From NCBI GenBank assembly GCA_963277665.1, contig OY728152.1, positions 1,184,648,357 through 1,184,712,356 on the forward strand: a stretch of 64,000 bases of DNA. The letters run 5' to 3'. Both the position numbers and the translations under genes were made by a program. This document shows positions 61,370 through 64,000 of the stretch, one piece after another; within the stretch, counting starts at the first letter, position 1, and each line of letters starts with the position of its first letter. Below the pieces are notes generated by a model. The model searched no databases. It was not told the origin of the DNA and saw nothing but the letters and a program-made list of their open reading frames with translations. The DNA comes from Viscum album. Its lineage: Eukaryota > Streptophyta > Magnoliopsida > Santalales > Viscaceae.

Positions 61370-62260
61370 TCATGTGGATCAGTTTATCAAACATGATGTG
61401 AACAAATTCTTCCACACATATGGTTCATTTTTTGAAGACTCTATAAGCTTTTCTAGTTAAAGAATATCCTAAAAAGAGTCCTTCATCCCTCTCACAAGCA
61501 AACTTATCAAGATTATCTTCTGTATTAAGAATAAAGTCTTTGAAACCAAAGACTCTAAAGTAACTAACTTTGGGTTTTCAATTATTCCATAGCTCATATG
61601 GGGTCTTCTTAAGAATAGGTTGAATTAAGACTCCATTAATGATATAAAATGTTTTATTCATAGCTTCAGCCCAAATGTAAATAGGTAGGTCATACTCATT
61701 AAGCGTAGTTCTATCCATTTTCTGAAGGGTTCTATTTCATCTTTATACTACACCATTCTGCTGAGGTGTCCTAGGAGTAGACAAGTTATGAATATAGCCA
61801 TTGTGCGAGCAATAGGATTCAAATTCATGATTTCTAAACTCACAGACATGATAACATCTTACAGTATTAATCTTAATTCCACTATGATTTTCTACAGACA
61901 TGGAGTATTTAACAAAATAAGAACAAGATTCACTTTTGTGATCTAAGAAGTAAACCCAAGTATATCCTGAAAAGAAATCTATTAGAACATATACATAGTG
62001 CTTCCCCTTTAAGATAGAAACTCTAGATATTCCACATAAATCCATGTGAACTAACTCGAGAGGTTGAGAAGTTGAAACTTCTTTCATTGATTTATATGAA
62101 ACATTATGTTTCTTTCCCTTTTGACAAGGATTACAAGCTTTGTCATTTAGAATCTCATGCTTAGGTAGGTCTCTAACAATGTTTTTCCTGGTTAGTATCA
62201 TATGTGAGTGTATATTTCAGTGTCCTAATCTTCAATGACAAATCCAAGATTCCCTATGAA
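61370..62260 (-). pseudogene. Element F integrase
   Basis: The zinc-binding part shows a histidine in RLGH, then HEILNDKACNPCQKGKKH. The core has LELVHMDLCGIS (first catalytic aspartate), YVLIDFFSGYTWVYFLDHKS and then VRCYHVCEFRN, where the second catalytic aspartate is tyrosine. Near 61743 TPRTPQQNGVV is followed by a stop in place of the third catalytic glutamate (TAA). Beyond come NRTLQKMDR, WAEAMNKTFYIIN, KKTPYELW and GLFLGYS, then the variable C-terminal part. Integrase would insert the cDNA; two of its three catalytic residues are lost. Confidence 0.95.
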
Positions 62261-62645
62261 AAGCATTTGAAAAAGTAACATTTTTCATAGATATAGAGTT
62301 TAAATGAAGTGCATAAACATTTTCGTTTCTTAAAGTAGAAAAAACTAAATCATTTTGAGAATTAAAAACATTACAGGAATCATTTTCAAATTTCACCTTA
62401 AAACCGTCATCACAAAATTGAGAAATAATTAATAGATTATATTTCAGTCCATCAACAAATAAAACATTGGAAATTAAAATTTAATCAGTTTTACCAATTT
62501 TCCCTAGGCTGATGATTTTTCTTTTAGAATTATCACCAAAGGTGACATGACCTCCATCAATATTGATTAGGCTTTTAAAATATGAGTAATATCCAGATAT
62601 GGTTCTCAAACATCCACTGTCCAAGTACCATACCTTCTTGTGAGA
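62261..62645 (-). pseudogene. Element F protease
   Basis: Reads WYLDSGCLRTISG with the aspartic protease motif D-S-G intact near 62620. It continues with GGHVTFGDNSKRKI, GKIGKTD, a stop, then LFVDGLKYNLLIISQFC and ENVYALHLNSI. This is the copia protease followed by the linker into the Gag-pre-integrase region, in the same frame as the integrase start. Confidence 0.85.
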
Positions 62646-62952
62646 ACTCTTCAAACAGGTTTCCTACAAAAATGATTTAGACGGAATATGATTTTGGTAG
62701 CCAGATCATCTTGGGTCCAGAAAGTCTAGCAATCAATGATTTTGGTACCAAAATTTGTCTTATGGGTCTCATATAATTTACATAAAAAAAATATTTTGAG
62801 AGATATACTCCACATGATTGATAACTATGTGAATAACTTGTTGAAGCATATGAATGTCCAGAACGAGAACTGGCATTTTTCTGTCCAGATTTAGGAATAA
62901 ATCTATTCTTATTAATCTCTCTCTGTCCAGGTTTGTAGCCTATTCCAGTAGT

Positions 62953-64000
62953 TTATTTTGGTTCCACTTGCTTTTCTAGAATTTCAGTTAGTGTATCATT
63001 TCCATTTGTGAACTTATCTATGTATTTTCTATGTTGCTCATTAGACATTTTCAGTTCTTCATTTTCCGTTAAGCATTGAGAATTCTCCTCTTTTTCAATT
63101 TTAATTTCAGTTTTAACAGTTTTTGTGAGAGAATGATTTTTATCCAATGATTTGTATTTATCCTTAAGTTCATTGCATGTCTCTTCCAGCATATTACAAT
63201 ATTCAAATAATTCCTCACTAGTCATATTTTCAGAATCTGAATAAGATTCTACATTATTTCCAGAATAATAAGAATTTATAACAGGTGTATCTAAGGTTAC
63301 CTCTACTGTGTTTGTCATGAAACACATGTTGGCACATTTCTTTTTAGAATCATACATTTCATATTCACTTATGTTGTCTTCAGAAGCACTCCATGTTGAT
63401 TTCATTGCTTTTTTGTATTTAATGTCCTTATATTCATGTTTCTTTTTGAACATTATTTTTGGACAGTATGCTTTTATACGTCTTTTTCTTTTACACACGT
63501 AGCAAACAACTTCATCACTTTTATCTGGCTTTTTCACGTCCTTCTTCAAATGTCCCTTATTTTCATGCTTTCCATTGTAATTTTATTTTCTGAAAAAATT
63601 CTTCTTCCTATAAAATTTCTTCAACACTCTGGCTATCTGCGCCATTTCAGCTTCACTATCAGAGTCTGAACATTAACTTATTGAACTCTCAATTTTTATT
63701 TGAGCTCTATCATTGTACTTGTTATTTGAAGCATTAGTCTTTAAAGCCACTGATTTTCTTTTTGGGTCATCCTCTTCTTCATTATTCAACTTTAGTTCTT
63801 CCTCATACATCATAAGCTTACCAATAAGTTCTTTGACTGGTAGAGTAGCAATGTCACATGACTCTCTGATTGAAACAGATATGCCTCTCCATCGGTCTGG
63901 TAGACACCTCAATATCATCACAATTTGTTCCTTTGCTGGAACAACCTTTTCGAGTGAATTCATTTTATTGACTATCTCATTGAAAATGATATATTTATCA
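62953..64000 (-). pseudogene. Element F gag, C-terminal part (start outside window)
   Basis: The right piece (63673-63963) has IVMILRCLPDRWRGIS and VKELIGKLMMYEEELKL, the copia Gag capsid pattern. After frameshifts and a stop, the left piece (62953-63549) has the zinc knuckle CYVCKRKRRIKAYC, in which the zinc histidine is arginine. A long charged, heptad-like stretch (SEELFEYCNMLEETCNELK and onward) is predicted to coil. This coiled-coil extension behind the knuckle is characteristic of Sirevirus Gag. The end FTNGNDTLTEILEKQ fits the segment just before protease. Confidence 0.85.

Larger units (their letters stand above)
53968..64000 (-). mobile_element. Element F: Ty1/copia Sirevirus-like element (5' part outside)
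   Basis: On the minus strand, from the right edge leftwards: gag, protease, integrase, reverse transcriptase and RNase H (copia order), then a second long ORF region resembling the Sirevirus env-like ORF, a polypurine tract and the 3' LTR. Integrase before RT proves Ty1/copia. The coiled-coil Gag extension, the post-pol ORF and the purine tract aaaagggggatat next to TGTTGG support Sirevirus. The 5' LTR, the primer site and the beginning of gag are beyond 64000. Stops and frameshifts in each domain show it is defective. Confidence 0.9.

Overview
The window looks like gene-poor, repeat-dense nuclear DNA of a flowering plant. I found no convincing host gene, rRNA, tRNA or CRISPR array. Everything I could identify is an LTR retrotransposon. 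There are Ty3/gypsy elements with very long LTRs (about 2.8-3.5 kb) and C-terminal integrase tails like those of the plant Tekay/Del chromoviruses. There is also one Ty1/copia element with Sirevirus hallmarks: a coiled-coil Gag extension, a second ORF after pol that resembles the env-like ORF, and a purine tract abutting TGTTGG. Sireviruses are known only from plants. The species cannot be named from this sequence.

Layout, with element letters used in all entries. A (1-10922, +) is an ancient, very AT-rich gypsy copy with recognisable LTRs and a pol reading frame still traceable from protease to reverse transcriptase. 10923-15995 is AT-rich and unresolved. E (15996-22106, resuming 42841-43473, +) is a second ancient gypsy copy: an LTR tail with a primer-binding-like site on the left, and a protease fragment on the right. 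B (22107-42840, -) is an ancient gypsy copy that interrupts E; its integrase and reverse transcriptase are readable on the minus strand. C (30676-39732, +) is a younger gypsy derivative inside the 5' LTR of B. It has 3.2-kb LTRs but only about 2.6 kb of internal sequence, because most of reverse transcriptase and integrase is deleted. D (43474-53967 and beyond, +) is a gypsy element with recognisable gag, protease, RT, RNase H and integrase, all broken by stops and frameshifts. F (53968 to beyond 64000, -) is the copia/Sirevirus element, inserted into the 3' LTR of D. Its 5' LTR and the start of gag lie outside the window.

The best reading is therefore a nest: C in B, B in E, F in D, and D in E, next to A. 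None of the elements appears able to move by itself as written. The catalytic positions I could read are often lost, and many stops sit where a CGA arginine codon would be expected, which fits decay by deamination of methylated cytosine. The oldest copies (A, B, E) are strikingly AT-rich while C and D keep GC-rich tracts, so base composition follows apparent age.

The domain assignments come from reading translations by eye against known family motifs. LTR pairs come from visual alignment, and boundaries in A, B, E and the left ends of the D LTRs may be off by tens of bases.
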